Shown piece after piece: positions 31,500 through 43,586 of a stretch of DNA of 64,000 bases (position 1 is its first letter; each line of letters starts with the position of its first letter). The notes below the pieces were generated by a model, which was given only the letters and a program-made list of their open reading frames with translations, was not told where the DNA came from and did no database searches. Position numbers and translations under genes: made by a program. Origin of the DNA: Durusdinium trenchii (lineage: Eukaryota; Sar; Dinophyceae; Suessiales; Symbiodiniaceae); contig CAXAMN010008557.1 in assembly GCA_963970005.1 (NCBI GenBank), positions 1,102,622 through 1,166,621 of the forward strand. The letters are read 5' to 3'.

Positions 31500-32390
31500 T
31501 GGCCCTTAGTTTACTCTGTGCATTCGGGTCTGCTGCTGAAGGTAGCTCTTCACCTGCCAGTGTAATGACAGCGGAGAAGGGCGCAACCTGGATGTGACCA
31601 GGAATGTTTTACCCGGGCAAACGCATACAGCGAGCCACCACCTCACCATTCTTGCCTGCCTTTTGAACATGCAAGGAAATGCCAGAGGCCGCAAGTACTT
31701 GCTGCCCTCTTACATGGTGTTAAACCATATTTCCGCATTGGGGCCGAACGAAACACTCCCTCCATTTCTAGGGGCTCAAGCCAGTGAATTGCAAGTGCGG
31801 AGCATGACAGGAGGCAGCAAGGGAGGGCCGTTGGCACAGCCCCCAACACTCAAAAACATCAATGTCAGACACGGTTGGTGGGAAGAAGCAAAGTACATCA
31901 TCCTCCAGTTGCATCATGTCTTCATGATGAGTGATGTTGTATACTCCGTCCCTGCCATCGTCACTTCACATTGGTCTTGCTCGGTCCGCATCTTCTGTGG
32001 GCGGCAGTTCTAGCTTGTAACTCATCACATGACCCATGGATGGAGGACAGTAATTCGCTGGACCTAACTGATAGTGCGGAAGATAGAGTCCATGTGCCTT
32101 TTGCATTCACACGTGACGACGCGGATTGGCTCACCGTTTCTGCAGTAGCCCTTTTCCCAGCAATGTCAAAGTAATCACGCAGATTTTGAGCTCCTTCTCG
32201 AGTGGTTGCAAGGGCCAGAATGCCATCATTTCCCGCCTTTGCTCTTTTCAGCTCATCCTCACCGTAGGGCTGTTCTTGGGATCCTTTCTTGCGTCCACGT
32301 TTGGCGAGGCATGGCACCACTGGACGAATCGCAGGCCAGAGGCAATCAGTTGGTCTTCCAGGTATCGCCCAGTCGGCTGCAGCATAGGGT
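31500..32390. other. No gene recognised
   Basis: Short ORFs overlap on both strands without a domain. No repeat except the approach to the minisatellite at 32395. Confidence 0.5.
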
Positions 32391-32394
32391 ACGG

Positions 32395-32640
32395 TTTCAA
32401 TCTGGGTTGGGTCGGACCGTTACAGTGCGCGATGCCACCTCGGTACCACTTCATTACGGCTTGAGCCCTTTGCGCGGTACCGCCTCGGTCGCTCGGACCC
32501 TCTGTTACAATGCGCGGTACCGTCTCGGTGCCGCTCGGGCCGGCCCTCCATTGCAATGCGTGGTGCCGCCTCGGTGCCGCTCGGGCCTCCATTGCAATGC
32601 GCGGTGCCGCCTCGGCACCGCTCGGGCCCTCCATCACAAG
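32395..32640 (+). repeat. 42-bp minisatellite, array 2 (diverged)
   Basis: Same leader as at 24969 (AATCTGGGTTGGGTCGGACC), then about five units with GGTGCCGCCTCGGTGCCGCT replacing GGTACC forms. Units have small deletions. It is shorter and more diverged than array 1, as expected of a separate copy of the same element. Confidence 0.85.
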
Positions 32641-32859
32641 CACCAGCCTTTGTGAGGTCAGATTGCACACTGCACGCCATGTCGAGTTTCAGGCTTCATG
32701 AACTGTGGTGCATTGCCAGAACTTGCGACACCGCCCTCACTGCCTTCCTTGATTGCACTGCACTTCGTAGGCTAAACAACTGCCAGGCCGACGCACACAA
32801 GATGACACAAGCACCAAGGACAGGTCGTTGTTTCATCAGTGCGTGTCGACTTTTCCAAA

Positions 32860-33245
32860 TAACGAGTGCACTTCGTTTGCAAGCATGTCAAAAATTGCAA
32901 TCAACGAGGTGCACTTCGTCTTCAAAAACATGTTAAGAATTCCGATCAACAAGGTGCACTTCGTCTCCAAGCATGTCAAGAATTCCAATCAACAAGGTGC
33001 ACTTCGTCTCCAAGCATGCGAATCAACAAGGTGCACTTCGTCTCCAAGCATGTCAAGAATGAATTCCAATCAATGAGGTGCACTTCGTCTTCAAGCATCC
33101 AAGAATGCCAATCAACGAGATGTACTTCGTCTCCAAGCATGTCAAGAATTCCAANNNNNNNNNNAATTCCAATCAACGAGGTGTACTTCGTCTCCAAGCA
33201 TGTCAAGAATTCCAAGCAACGAGGTGTACTTCGTCTCCAAGCCAG
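32860..33245 (+). repeat. 43-bp minisatellite interrupted by a gap
   Basis: Eight to nine copies of a unit with CAATCAACGAGGTGCACTTC, GTCTCCAAGCATGTCAAGAA and TTC. A 10-N gap lies at 33155-33164, so the copy number is uncertain. There are no variable spacers between the units. Confidence 0.9.
33155..33164. other. Assembly gap (10 N)
   Basis: Placeholder Ns inside the 43-bp minisatellite. Confidence 0.95.
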
Positions 33246-33842
33246 GTGGAGGGGTCCGGGTATTGGAAGGTGATCGACTCATGGCATGGGGACAAGCTGG
33301 GTGAAATCAAATAAATGAACGTGGAGCCAAGGGTCATGGTGGTGAAGTAACAAAGGTTGTGGACATGTCATTGGATACATTCAAGAAAAAGAAAGTCGAT
33401 GGAAATGGTTTTGCTGCAAAAAAGGTTAAAGTAAGGTGAGACTGAAATCTAGCGCGAGCTCACTCGTGGACGTTCAGCGATGGGAATGCGGGGGTTTCGA
33501 AAGGAGGTGTGGCCGCGTAATTCGCCTGCCAACTCATCGGGGTCAAACCGGGTGGTATGCATCAATCCGAAGGTGGTCAACAGCTCCTGCAGTGCAGTGG
33601 AGGGCCGTGTATAGGTGACCTGCCATGTTGATACTGGCTCCCAAGCCACGAAGTTGCACTTGAAGATGAGGACATGTGACAACTTCCAAGAAAGAAGGAT
33701 GCACAATGGCCCATGGGGCGCATGTACATGAAGGATTTCCCGATGTAGCGCAGCTTGAGCCGCCATAGGGATGCCCTCCGTCCGCGCCAAGCCAGCGGGC
33801 GAGGAAGTGGGGAGGAACTCATCACTCCAAAATGCTAAGTTC

Positions 33843-34175
33843 TCCACAGGTTCCAGCGAACCTCAAAAGTACTTTGACCGCTGTGGTCACCTTGTGCCCT
33901 GCCAAAGTGGCTGGCTGCTTTGACCGCTGCGGTCACGTAGAGGCATGAGCCAACTTGGAATTCAATAATCCGACAAATCTTGGCAAATAACTTTGGCATA
34001 AGCCTCCTGCTGTCCGCTTTGGACACCTACGTTCCCGGGCAGGGGGAACAATGGACAAACCCCCGTTCGACGGGTCCACGGGAGGCACTCTACGGGCTCA
34101 TCCCGGGCTGGCGCGAGGCCAGACACACTTATGGACATGCGTACTGACTTGACAGCGGTGCCACACGCCGGCCTA
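33843..34175 (+). repeat. Dispersed ~330-bp repeat, copy 2
   Basis: Partner of 111-444, same orientation, with the same ordered small hairpins and the same 3' end CCACACGCCGGCCTA. Confidence 0.8.
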
Positions 34176-34179
34176 AGTG

Positions 34180-37100
34180 AAAAACCAAAGGAACTAGGAC
34201 AGGTGTCAGCAAGTGGAGGCCCTTACTGCAAGGTTGGAGGCCAGCAAGACTCAAAAACACGAAACGCGAGCAGCGATTGGCAATAGAACCGCATGAACCA
34301 CCATGAAAGCAAACCGCAGCGAGAAGAACAGGTAACCAGTTTCGCAGGTTCGTTTACACGGGCCGCAGAGGAGGTCTTCGTTGGCCACCGCTCCTCTACA
34401 CACATGATGGTGCCATTCGACTCTTGAAAAAAAGCGTCGGGCAGGTTTGGTTAAAACACTTTTGTGACTTTTGTGTGGAAAAAAGACGCTTTGCAGTCTT
34501 GTTTCCACGCAGAAACAAAGGCAGACCTCGCATAACTTGAACTGCCATTGGGCAACCGTGACATCAAAAATTGCTTTCGCGTGCATCTTCAAACGAAAAT
34601 CGTCGAACCACTCGCGGGCATTGTGGTTGGCTTGCAGTCTTGGAATCAAGCGGATTTGCTGGAGAACACAGATGGAAGGTCTTGCCCTCAAACCAAACCT
34701 CATCACAACGACGCAGGAAAGACTCTCCAAGACTCCAAGACGGGGGGTTCTCGGAGAGGTCCACGTCTCCGAGAGGTTCTCATGTGCATCTCGTGTGGGG
34801 TGGGGGGGATTGGGAGGGGATTAGCGCACGAACATGGTTTGATGGTATGTTTCTGGAATGTTGGTTGATGTTCATGTGCACACGCGTTTGATGTTATGCT
34901 TCTTTCATGTGAAGGTGATGTTCATTCGCAAAATGGTAACTTGATGTCCGGGTGGGTTATGGAATGTTTTTTTGGGAGATAATTTCGGATCAAGACTTTT
35001 AGGTTGCTCCTGTTTTTTCTTGCGCTTTGTTGCTTCGCTGGCCCGTATCTCTTTGACTTGTGTTCGTACCAAACTTTTGTTGTTTCGAATCAATCCCTTC
35101 TAGACCAGTGGCTGGACATCTTTTCGGCTGACGACATCGATTCCTTTGTTCGTTCTTGCTTTGATTCCTGATTGTCATTGGTTTGATCCTTCCGAGGTTG
35201 CCCTCACTCGTGTTTGCTGGCTGATGCATGGTTACGGTTGACACACCGGAAAGCAACTTTCACAAACATTGTTGGCTTCTGCGTTTGTTATTTCTCGACG
35301 TTTGTCGCAAATGCATGAGTTGCCTCTAGCAAGCCATGTTGCTGAAGCGGTGGTGGCACCTCAACCTGCACTCTCTCCAGTTCCGAAGAGAAAGTTCGAA
35401 GAGTGTGAAGTGAACGCCGAAGCAACCTGGAGATATGGTACCAATCTATTTTGATTGTGCCTGGTTTGAAGATTGGAATGTGGACACAAGTATGTCCAAC
35501 CCACTCAATCACCACTGCTTTTCGAATCAAAATCTCAGGCAAGCTTTGCTCACCACAGTTTGATTTTGCGAGCCCTCAGAACGAGCTAGACAGCCCATGG
35601 ACGAAACGTTGGAAAGGACTGGAGTTTGACATGTTGTTCTTCTTCCTCATCTCCTAGTGATGGTCTAGTATCTTCAGTGTTGGTTTTACAGTACGAAATG
35701 ATGGTCCGTCATTTTGCATGGCGACGCCCATATGGTTTTTCACAGTTTTGGCAGGTTCGTAGGACAATGTCTCAAACCTGGAAACCTGCTCCTCAGGCAG
35801 TTTCACTCAGATCGGGTTTTTTGGAAACTAAAAAAACATTGCATGCAAAGTCAACTTGCGCGAACAAAAGCGAAATATGTTCGCAATCTTGTATTTTCAA
35901 AAGAACCACACTTCATGGCAAAACAACTGCCGAACCCCAACAGGTAGAAGGTTCACTGCAGTTGTGACACCTTCAACAGATGATGCAGCTCGGGGAACCT
36001 CCCGTCTCCACCGTCGTTTGACACGCTGTGTGTGCACCCGGGCAATAGAAGTTCCAAGCTGCAGATTTGCAGCACCAAAACTGTCCTTCAGATTGTTTGA
36101 ATTCCAGTTCCAGCCCTGTGTGCGTGACTTTTCAAGGTCATGGATCAGAAGGTTTGTGGAACCTGCAAGAAACACGTCAAACATCAACTGGTTCGACAAG
36201 AGGTCTTCAAGTGCTTGGTTTGGTTTTCTTTGCGTGCTGAAATCAAGCGGAGTTGAAAAGTCGGCGAAGACGTTTTGGAACACTGCTTGACGGTCAACAA
36301 CAACAACACAACAAAAACAAACAACAAGTCTCACCTGTTGCCCCTGCCGCCACACTTTGGTGGCGTGCTGTTTGGGATCACCTCACTTGTGGAGATCTTT
36401 GCTTTTGCAGTGATGAGCACGACATCACGTTTGGCAACTGGCTTGGGTCGCCATTGTTTTTGGCTTTGAGCATTCGCGCGTCAGTTTCGCCATTTTTGTT
36501 TGCAACCTGTGGCCTGCTGTCAAGCCATTGCACTCACGCAAAGAACATGTCGACGACGAAAACATGTCGTCGGTTTTTGGGTTGATGTTTTTTTTGTTGT
36601 TTGGAGTTGTTGTTTTGGTTTTCTTGGCGTGAAATTCATGAACGTGTTGGGAATCAGATCTGTCAAATCAGGAAATGATTGTATCAGTTCATGTTTGGGG
36701 AGTGTTGCCTGCTTGACTTGAGGTTGGTTGCATTGCAAAAAAGACTGTGGTGTTTCGGCTCCAGCTTCAAAAAACGCGTTTTGATGTTGGTGGCACCAAA
36801 CTCCAACCGATTAACAATTTTATTCAAGGAATGAACAACATGTTCATGATACAACATTTTTTCGACGGGCCGTCGAACATTTGCATCAAACCCACAATGG
36901 CAAAATGCTGTCCAGGGTTTTTGTCTTGGAAATACAATGCACGTTGTAGTTCCAAGGATTGGACTTTGTTGGCCAACTCATACAATCACAATACTTCGAT
37001 CGTTTGAAGACAATGAAGTACATAACCTCTCCCATCTCCGGCCCACAAGCGCTCTGAAGCGATGGCTTTTGGACCGTTTGTGAGAATCATGGTTGCTGTG

Positions 37101-37400
37101 GAGCAAGCAGACTTGATGAAACTGGGTAGATGTGGCCGCATCATGCCTTGGCACAAATTCTCTCGAGGCTCAGATCACAATGGTGGCTGGTGGTGCCATC
37201 GGCAGAGCAGTGTGAGCCTCAGTGTGTTGGTGACGACACTCCACAATTTCAATACAATATGGTCATACACCCTTTGATTGTCATGAGGTGGTGGAGGCAT
37301 ACAAGGACTGCTGCAATTTTTCACTGTTTGGGATTGTGTTTGATGTGGATGAACATGGTGTTTTTCAAGAACGCATTTATATGTAGCACAAAACAATCTA
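34180..37400. other. No gene recognised
   Basis: Overlapping ORFs of at most ~160 codons on both strands with low-constraint composition. No domain, RNA gene or strong repeat seen. Confidence 0.5.
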
Positions 37401-37401
37401 C

Positions 37402-37506
37402 ATGTTGGAGGAAGCAGCCGCTGGACGAGGAGCAGCAGCTGCTGCGGCCCAGAAGGTGGCGGCAAGAAGACGAATGTCCTTAGATGAAGCCAGAAAGGCC
37501 AGTTGA
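37402..37506 (+). CDS. Possible first exon of plus-strand gene cluster (Ala/Arg-rich)
   Basis: An ATG preceded by an in-frame TAG opens MLEEAAAGRGAAAAAAQKVA, then ARRRMSLDEARKAS. It reads like a disordered N-terminus or helix. The frame ends in a stop, so a donor must lie inside it. It starts the exon series that runs to 58 kb on the same strand. Confidence 0.4.
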   Translation: MLEEAAAGRGAAAAAAQKVAARRRMSLDEARKAS

Positions 37507-37858
37507 CGAGTCAGTGTCCTAGGAAGGACCTTGGCGACTTGATGAGACTCGTGTCAGCGCTTTGTATCAAATGGAAGCGGCCTGCAGGTCTTGGATGCAG
37601 AAGGTGGCGTCACACCCGCTCAAGTGGAGGCTTGACAGACTGTGCTGCCATCCAGTCCAATCGCCTTTTGGATGCCTTTTGTGGGGTTTCATTGCTTGAG
37701 ATCAACTCATAGACCCTAAATAATGATGGAAGTGGAAAACCCTTTTTGACAGGAACGTTTTCAAACCCTGCACAAGCTCAATGCCCCTTCCGAGGAGCAT
37801 GATTGATTTTGCATATCCGCCTTAACAGTCAACAGTCATGTTTTCTCTCAAGTTGCAG

Positions 37859-37957
37859 GAGTCACCCGGTTCTCCGTACTTGCAAGCCCGCATTGCTGCG
37901 GCTCACAAGGCTGGAGCAAAAGGAACTCTTTCTGCATTGGCGCTCAGAGAGTTCAGG
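37859..37957 (+). CDS. Exon of plus-strand gene (SPYLQARIAAAHKAGAKGTL)
   Basis: Begins after TTGCAG and ends before a GT. It reads ESPGSPYLQARIAAAHKAGA, then KGTLSALALREFR. A helical, Ala-rich segment, clearly protein-like; no family recognised. Confidence 0.5.
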
Positions 37958-38905
37958 GTGTTTGAATGCCCGGTTGTTGCGGTGCCACTGTGCACTCCTT
38001 GCTCATTCCAGGTTTTGCTTGAACAACTGGGCGAGAGCACAAGCACCAAGGCTGGAACACGAAGCTATATAAACGGATACGTTGAATCCGATGTGTTATT
38101 TTGAACGACAAAGTGTGCTGCACAGTGCCTTTCACTCGGGGTGTGTTTTGCAGATTGCTTTTCGCAGTTTTATTGTTTCAGTTCTTGGAGTGGTTGAGTT
38201 TCAGGAAGCCAAGCCACCTGAGGAATGATGAAAGAACAAAACTCATCAAAGTTTGCGGTTCAATAATGCTCAAGTGCTTATACACTTGGTGTTCAGAATG
38301 CGTCCTACACACCCTTTGCTCCGTGGAACCGCATGCCGGGAGAAAATAGGCGTTTCGGGACTTGCGAAAGCACATGCGGAACGTCATTTTCCACTTATCT
38401 CATGACAATCCATGCCAAGGGCAGAATTTTTCACGGTGCGTGTGGCAACAGATGCCAGTGTACAGGTGAAGACACTTAGCCAGCTTTGATAGGAGCCAGG
38501 CTGTGTCGGTCTCACATGGTATGTCGAGCATTTGGGACTCAGTGTCCTTGAGACGTACAGATAAAAAACAGATAAATCGATGTGGTTGAGACAGGTTGAG
38601 ATTGTTGACAAAGCATTTGCATGGCAGCACTCTCCAGGCGAGTGACATTCTGCGATTTGGCTCACGGGCCAACCATGTTCAGGAACCAATTTTTTGTGTC
38701 AAAAACATTTGAATCTAAGTGAAAACTACACATCAATATCAAGCAACCTGTCGGCTGCTACGCTAAGAGCCTCTCAAACAGAGTCTGAAGGAAATTGTAA
38801 GACCAGCACCTTAAGGCACCCAAGCACAATCGCAAACAATTACTTGGCTTTACACCCTTCAGTGTCACCTTGAGCATGGCTCCAAAGAAGGACCTAGAGC
38901 TATAG

Positions 38906-39116
38906 AAGGCCGGGCAAGAAGGGGCTGCTTTTTACGGCCGGAAGGACAAGAAGAAGAAAGACGAACCTGCTCAACCTGAGCTGGTCACTGCCTACAAAGC
39001 ACGTGCTTTTCCCAGAACAAGCTTCGCTGCTGCGAAGCGATGCAAAGCGACTGGGCGCAAGTGCTTTCAATTCTAGGCGATCCTCTACCACCGACAGAGC
39101 CACCTGATGTCTCAGA
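38906..39116 (+). CDS. Two exons: Lys-rich linker and DWAQVLSILGDPLPPTEPPD
   Basis: 38906-38998 reads GQEGAAFYGRKDKKKKDEPA, then QPELVTAYK, followed by a GC donor. After a 49-nt intron ending in AG, 39048-39116 reads DWAQVLSILGDPLPPTEPPD, then VSEA. Basic followed by acidic/Pro-rich; unknown function. Confidence 0.45.
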
Positions 39117-39286
39117 GGCTGCCTTTTTGCAATCTCACACTTGCAACTCTGACTATTTCAATATTCCAGGTGGATGTTGCGTGGAAGACACAAAGGGATC
39201 ATTATGCAGCGGGCTGAACCTTTGCTAGACCTCATACGTTCTGAGTATCAGCGCAGCCTGTGGTGCTGAGGTACTGCCCCTTTCAG

Positions 39287-39350
39287 AATGGAATGCGGAG
39301 GAGGTTGACACGACTGAATGGAAGTTGCTTGCTCAGATGGTTCAGATGGT
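39287..39350 (+). CDS. Candidate exon (EWNAEEVDTTEWKLLAQMVQ)
   Basis: After a TTTCAG acceptor the frame reads EWNAEEVDTTEWKLLAQMVQ. The donor is uncertain. Confidence 0.35.
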
Positions 39351-40065
39351 CACAATTTGCAGGTGCCAGACTTAGTTGATTGTGTTGCTGAAGGCCAAAT
39401 GACACAGAGAACCAATTCGTCAGCAATTCGTACGGAACTCAGTGGTAAACTGACCATCTGTTCTTGACAGTCTCAGCAGATTGCTGAAACTTAACAGAAT
39501 ATTTCTTGACAGCACAACAAGCACTGTCGCTTACAGTATGCTAGTTGCTGCTGCACAGTCACTTTTTGAGGTTCTCTGTGGTAAGCATGCCTCGCAGCTT
39601 CATGGGTCTTGTGGTGGTCTTGGATTCTGCAACTGACACTTGATGAAACCAGCATCCTGGAAATCCTTTCCAGCAAAAACACCTGTATGTGGCATGTGGC
39701 ATCAGAAACTCACTAGGCTCATGTGGGAGGGAGGCAGGTCTTGGATTAAGAATGGCACGGCATGCAATCAAATTGAATCTCAGGTTGCTGGCTGGCGCCG
39801 TGCTGGTGGATTTGCAGCTCAGCCCATTTGGATGGATTCTCATGTCAACGCAGTTGTGGAATGAGTGTGTTGTGAGTTGTGATATTCCACATGTCAGGCA
39901 TCAGGAAGAGGTGATCTGCTGCCGGAGGCTGGCTGGGCTGTCCAACAGCCTTGCTTCTTCAGATCTTTTTGGGTTTGATTAGGCTCTCTTTAGAATTTAG
40001 AATCATTGCAGCCGAACTTGCACAGGAACCAGAACCTCAGGCCAGAGTGTTGACAGGATAGTTTC

Positions 40066-40176
40066 ATGCTCAACGGTGAGAATCACAAGCATGCTCCGGA
40101 CAACCATTGTGAGGTGCAGCCGCTGCCTGAACTAAAAGAGGAATCTGCTGAGCAAGTTCCGGACTGGCCCGGACAG
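40066..40176 (+). CDS. Candidate exon (Glu/Pro-rich)
   Basis: Reads NHKHAPDNHCEVQPLPELKE, then ESAEQVPDWPGQ. Directly followed by an intronic CTAGTAG repeat (40185-40270). Confidence 0.45.
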
Positions 40177-40184
40177 TGCATCGC

Positions 40185-40275
40185 TAGTAGTAACAAGTGC
40201 CACGCTACTAGTAACAGGTGCCTTACTAGTAGTAACAAGAAGCTATTAGAAGCAAGTGCCACGCTACTAGGTTTG
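40185..40275 (-). repeat. 21-bp CTACTAG tandem repeat, reverse orientation
   Basis: Four units (CGCTAGTAGTAACAAGTGCC, CGCTACTAGTAACAGGTGCC and variants), the reverse complement of the array at 10968-11115. It lies between two exon candidates, hence probably intronic. Confidence 0.85.
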
Positions 40276-40371
40276 CTTTGCTTTTGTGCACCTTCTTGAG
40301 GTTTTACAGTCTTTGCACCTTTATACATAGCCTGGAGTCCTCCGATTTTCACTTGATTAAATAGACCGCAG

Positions 40372-40515
40372 GATCCAAAAGCGAAAGCAAAACCAAAGGC
40401 CCAAAGCAACCTTACTTCACGGTGGTTTGAAGAATAGTGCTGTGGCCCCGTAGTGCAAACACGACTTCAGGCCGATTCCAAGGCCAAGGCCAAAGCAAAG
40501 GGTCAGGCAGCTGAG
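40372..40515 (+). CDS. Two exons encoding a Lys/Ala repeat linker
   Basis: 40372-40406 reads DPKAKAKPKAQ. 40471-40515 (after CTTCAG) reads ADSKAKAKAKGQAAE, then GT. The KAKAK motif continues across the intron, which supports the pairing. It is probably a disordered linker N-terminal to the calpain-like region. Confidence 0.5.
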
Positions 40516-41163
40516 GTTGGGAGATGCCGCGAGCGTTGTCTGAGAATGTCTGAGAGAAGTAGGGGAAAAGATGAGCAGAAAAGGAGAGGAAAGAAATAGA
40601 AAGCCGTCTCTTGTTTGAAGTGGCAAGGGCAAAGTGAAGGCAGCCTAGAAGCAAGGGATGTCAACATGTCATATCTCATTCATGTCCCAAATATTTGAAT
40701 AGTCATTTGTAGTCCTTGAGATGGCCTTGCGAGGAGGCTCCAGAGAAACCAACAACCATGCAGTGGGCTGCTTAGTAGTTGGAGCTCTGTCAAACCTGTC
40801 AATTGGATTCCGTTACAAGCAGTTTTCACAAGCTATCTTGCAAACTACATTCGAGGCAGTATGCTGAGTGCACATATGAGGGCGAGGTCTGAATTTCCAA
40901 AGAGCTTTGCCTGTTTTCACACGGTGCGCTTGGGAGGCACGGGTAGTAAGCCAAGCGGAATTTCGATCTCGAGAGCTTTTGCTTGATCTTGATGATGCAA
41001 CGTCCGGGTCTCATGTCCAATAGGTGCGATAGATGCGATAGATAGCTTGCTGCATCCAGCTTTCGAGGCCCCAGCTGAGTCAAGCAATTGCTTCTCAATT
41101 TGCTGCTGTGGCCGAGCATCGACTACTCCTGCCGAGGGGCACCTTTCTCTGGGACTGGGGCAG

Positions 41164-41735
41164 ACTTTGAAAGAACTTTCATTGAAAGAGTGCCTCAAGA
41201 GTGGTCAGAGTATCAAGCCGCAGGAGCTCATTTACCCCCAGGATGAAGAAGGAATTCCGCAAGCCTTCCATTGGTTTTATTGAGACCTCTTCTACCATAC
41301 GAAGCAAATTGCTCAAGTGAGTGCTTTCACTTTGTCCTCTGCCAGGCTGTTCAACCCTCATGGAAAGTACATTGTCAAGTTGTTTGTGCAGGGCAAGTGG
41401 AGAAAGGCTTGGCAGCCCCATTGACACTTTGCCAGATCCTTCTATGATTGCTCCATGCGAGGTGGTTATTGATGACGTGGTTCCGATCGGCTATGCCATG
41501 CATGGGAACAACATGTATGTCAAGCCCCCATTCATGCCGTTTGTTGCTGTAGCACTGAGTAGCTCATGTGGCTAACTCCTCCTTTGCTGCAAATGTCAAA
41601 TTAATCCAAATTATGTAGATGATATTTCGTGCTGGACCAGCTCTGTGGGTCGTGTTCAATATTTGAAGGCCCCATTGTTGCCGACCAGCAACGACAACAA
41701 CATCATTTGGCCGCAATTACTTGCCAAAGCCTTGC
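41164..41735 (+). CDS. Calpain-like cysteine protease domain, 4 exons
   Basis: Exons at about 41164-41258, 41346-41406, 41462-~41485 and ~41641-41735. Spliced, the frame reads LIYPQDEEGIP, LFNPHGKYIVKLFVQGKWRK, VVIDDVVP and LLPTSNDNNIIWPQLLAKA. This is the calpain core pattern (IYPQD.+G.P.YNP.GKY.V+L..NG.WRKV.IDD.+P ... S.+..+WP.LLEKA), closest in style to calpain-7/PalB-like enzymes. Intron 1 starts GCAAG, intron 2 is a 55-nt GC-AG intron, and intron 3 fits a GA or GC donor. Just upstream, 41080-41130 carries FAAVAEHR, resembling the helix after the catalytic Cys, but no Cys stands at the expected place. The His and Asn exons (HAY, NPW) were not found, so activity is unproven. Confidence 0.65.
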
Positions 41736-42497
41736 CAGACACTCTGAGCAGGGCAAAACAAATGCAGGTGCTGTTGCCATTAGAAGCTAAGGATACAAGC
41801 TTTTCAAGACGATCTGAGCTTGCCGCTCCTGCCAGGGCCCAGCATTTTGAGGTTATTTCTCGATGTTGTTGGAGTGCGAACAGTCAAGTAAAAGAAAACA
41901 CACATACACACACACACAAGTTTGACGCAAGCGGAGTTGCGCAACAAGAGTCTTGAAATGCCTCAGGCCTTGCATATCAGCCTTGACCGGCTGGACGCCG
42001 TACCAGCTGTAGATCTGGCCTGTCTGAAGCATTTTTGCTACAGATCTCAAATACTTTTTGCATGGGTTTGTACTTTGTACGGATTGTTATAACATAATTA
42101 TTTTGTACTTTTGTGAGGCAAGCAAAGTCACTATACATTGAATGCATAATGACCAAGATTTGGCTTGCTTGGCTTGCTTCAAGTACAGCACCTTTGGTGT
42201 TTTGATTCGAGTATATATATAGGATGGGTCAAAACTTGGAGCCCAGTCCACCATGGCAACCAAGGTCTCCTGGTTTTGTCCCACAGCCATTTTGGTGTCT
42301 GTTGATTGGCCAGGCCCCTTTCCTGGCATGGCCTTGGAGGGCTGAAGTCAGTCCGAACGTTCTGCAGCTTGCGATTCAGCTCGCAGGAGTGGCCACGACA
42401 AAAGCTGTGCGATGTCCAAATCCACGAACTCTTTTGACTTTCTGAGACTGCCACGATTCTATGGTTTTATTGTCAAATGTTTTCCTGAAAGAGTTTG

Positions 42498-42594
42498 CTG
42501 AGAGCCTTTGCTTTGGAGGTTGACTTTGAAGCAAGGCAGCGTGCAGAGCTGATTCCCAGCATCCCGGCCGAGGCAAGACTGGGTGACTCAACTT
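42498..42594 (+). CDS. Candidate exon (LEVDFEARQRAELIPSIPAE)
   Basis: Reads LEVDFEARQRAELIPSIPAE, then ARLGDS. Protein-like; borders approximate; no family recognised. Confidence 0.4.
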
Positions 42595-42679
42595 GTCATT
42601 CTTGGTGGTCAGTGGTCTATCTCTGGCAATGCCTCTGCTTCTTCAGGCCCCCAGGAAATCTTTGGCCACGAATCAGGTG

Positions 42680-43020
42680 GGCGCAGAGAGACTCTCTACC
42701 TTTGAAGCTGTTGCTGCTTCGATGCACAGCAGGCCATACCGCCACTCACTGTGCAAGGACAGGCCAGACAAAAGGGCTGAGGCAGTTGGTCTTTTGGACA
42801 ACCCGAAGAGAACCAAATGCAGTCTTGATGCATTTTTGGAGCAAAAGAACCTTGAAGGAGTGCCAGAGCAGAATCTCAAACTCGGTAGCCAGCCACTGGA
42901 GGTGAGCCTGCTTGAGTTGCAGAAGGGCAAACAAGCCTTTTTTGCTGCAAGATCTGACCAGGCCGTTCTCGAGTTCCTCATTTGTGAAACCGAGGAGGAA
43001 CCGCGACAGGCCTGCAAGGG
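42680..43020 (+). CDS. Candidate exon(s), unknown globular segment
   Basis: One plus frame stays open and protein-like: GAERLSTFEAVAASMHSR, PDKRAEAVGLLDNPKRTKCS, LDAFLEQKNLEGVPEQNLKL, FFAARSDQAVLEFLICETEE. The opposite strand is also open, so I infer coding strand from composition and neighbours only. May contain short introns. Confidence 0.4.
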
Positions 43021-43504
43021 GCACGCCTAAAGGCGAGTGTTTTGGAAACTTTGCATGTCGAGGTTCGGCTCAAGGCTGATACTTTTTTACCTCAGCACGG
43101 CCATAACCTCAGTCAGAGGAGGAGGTGACTGGCCCACTATGCCAGTTCATCCTAGTCTTTTGTCTTGACTTTTGTTTTTTTTGGATTCAAGTTCAGGCAC
43201 CCCGCGAAAGCAAGTTCGCGATGCAGACAGTGAGGACTGTTTACTGTCAGACGACATGCTTTGAGCTGCTTGTCTGAGAAGCTGAAACAGGAAGAAGATG
43301 CCTCAGCAGATGCTGGCGCAAATGCTACTGACTCAGATGCAAATCCAATACACCTGACCAGATAGCCAACGCTCTGCAGCGTTTTGCAGGAACAACCAGC
43401 ACGAGTCGATGAGGCCTGACGGGCTCCCTTTTAGAAGACTGAAAGGATCTGAACCTCTTTGAGTTTTTTGGCAAGAGTGAGATTGTAAGACTTTGGCGGT
43501 GCAG

Positions 43505-43549
43505 GTCGATGACTCTGACCATGATGATCTCGATGAGGAGCTATCCCAG
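43505..43549 (+). CDS. Acidic exon (VDDSDHDDLDEELSQ)
   Basis: An exactly 15-codon exon between GCAG and a GGTGG donor region. It opens a run of acidic exons up to 43926. Confidence 0.45.
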
Positions 43550-43586
43550 GGTGGAATTGTGCATAGTTGCCAAGCAAAGATCCAGA

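Noticed and set aside
32860..33245. CRISPR-like array of regular repeats
   Set aside because: Units are contiguous with no variable spacers, and the DNA is eukaryotic; it is a 43-bp minisatellite.
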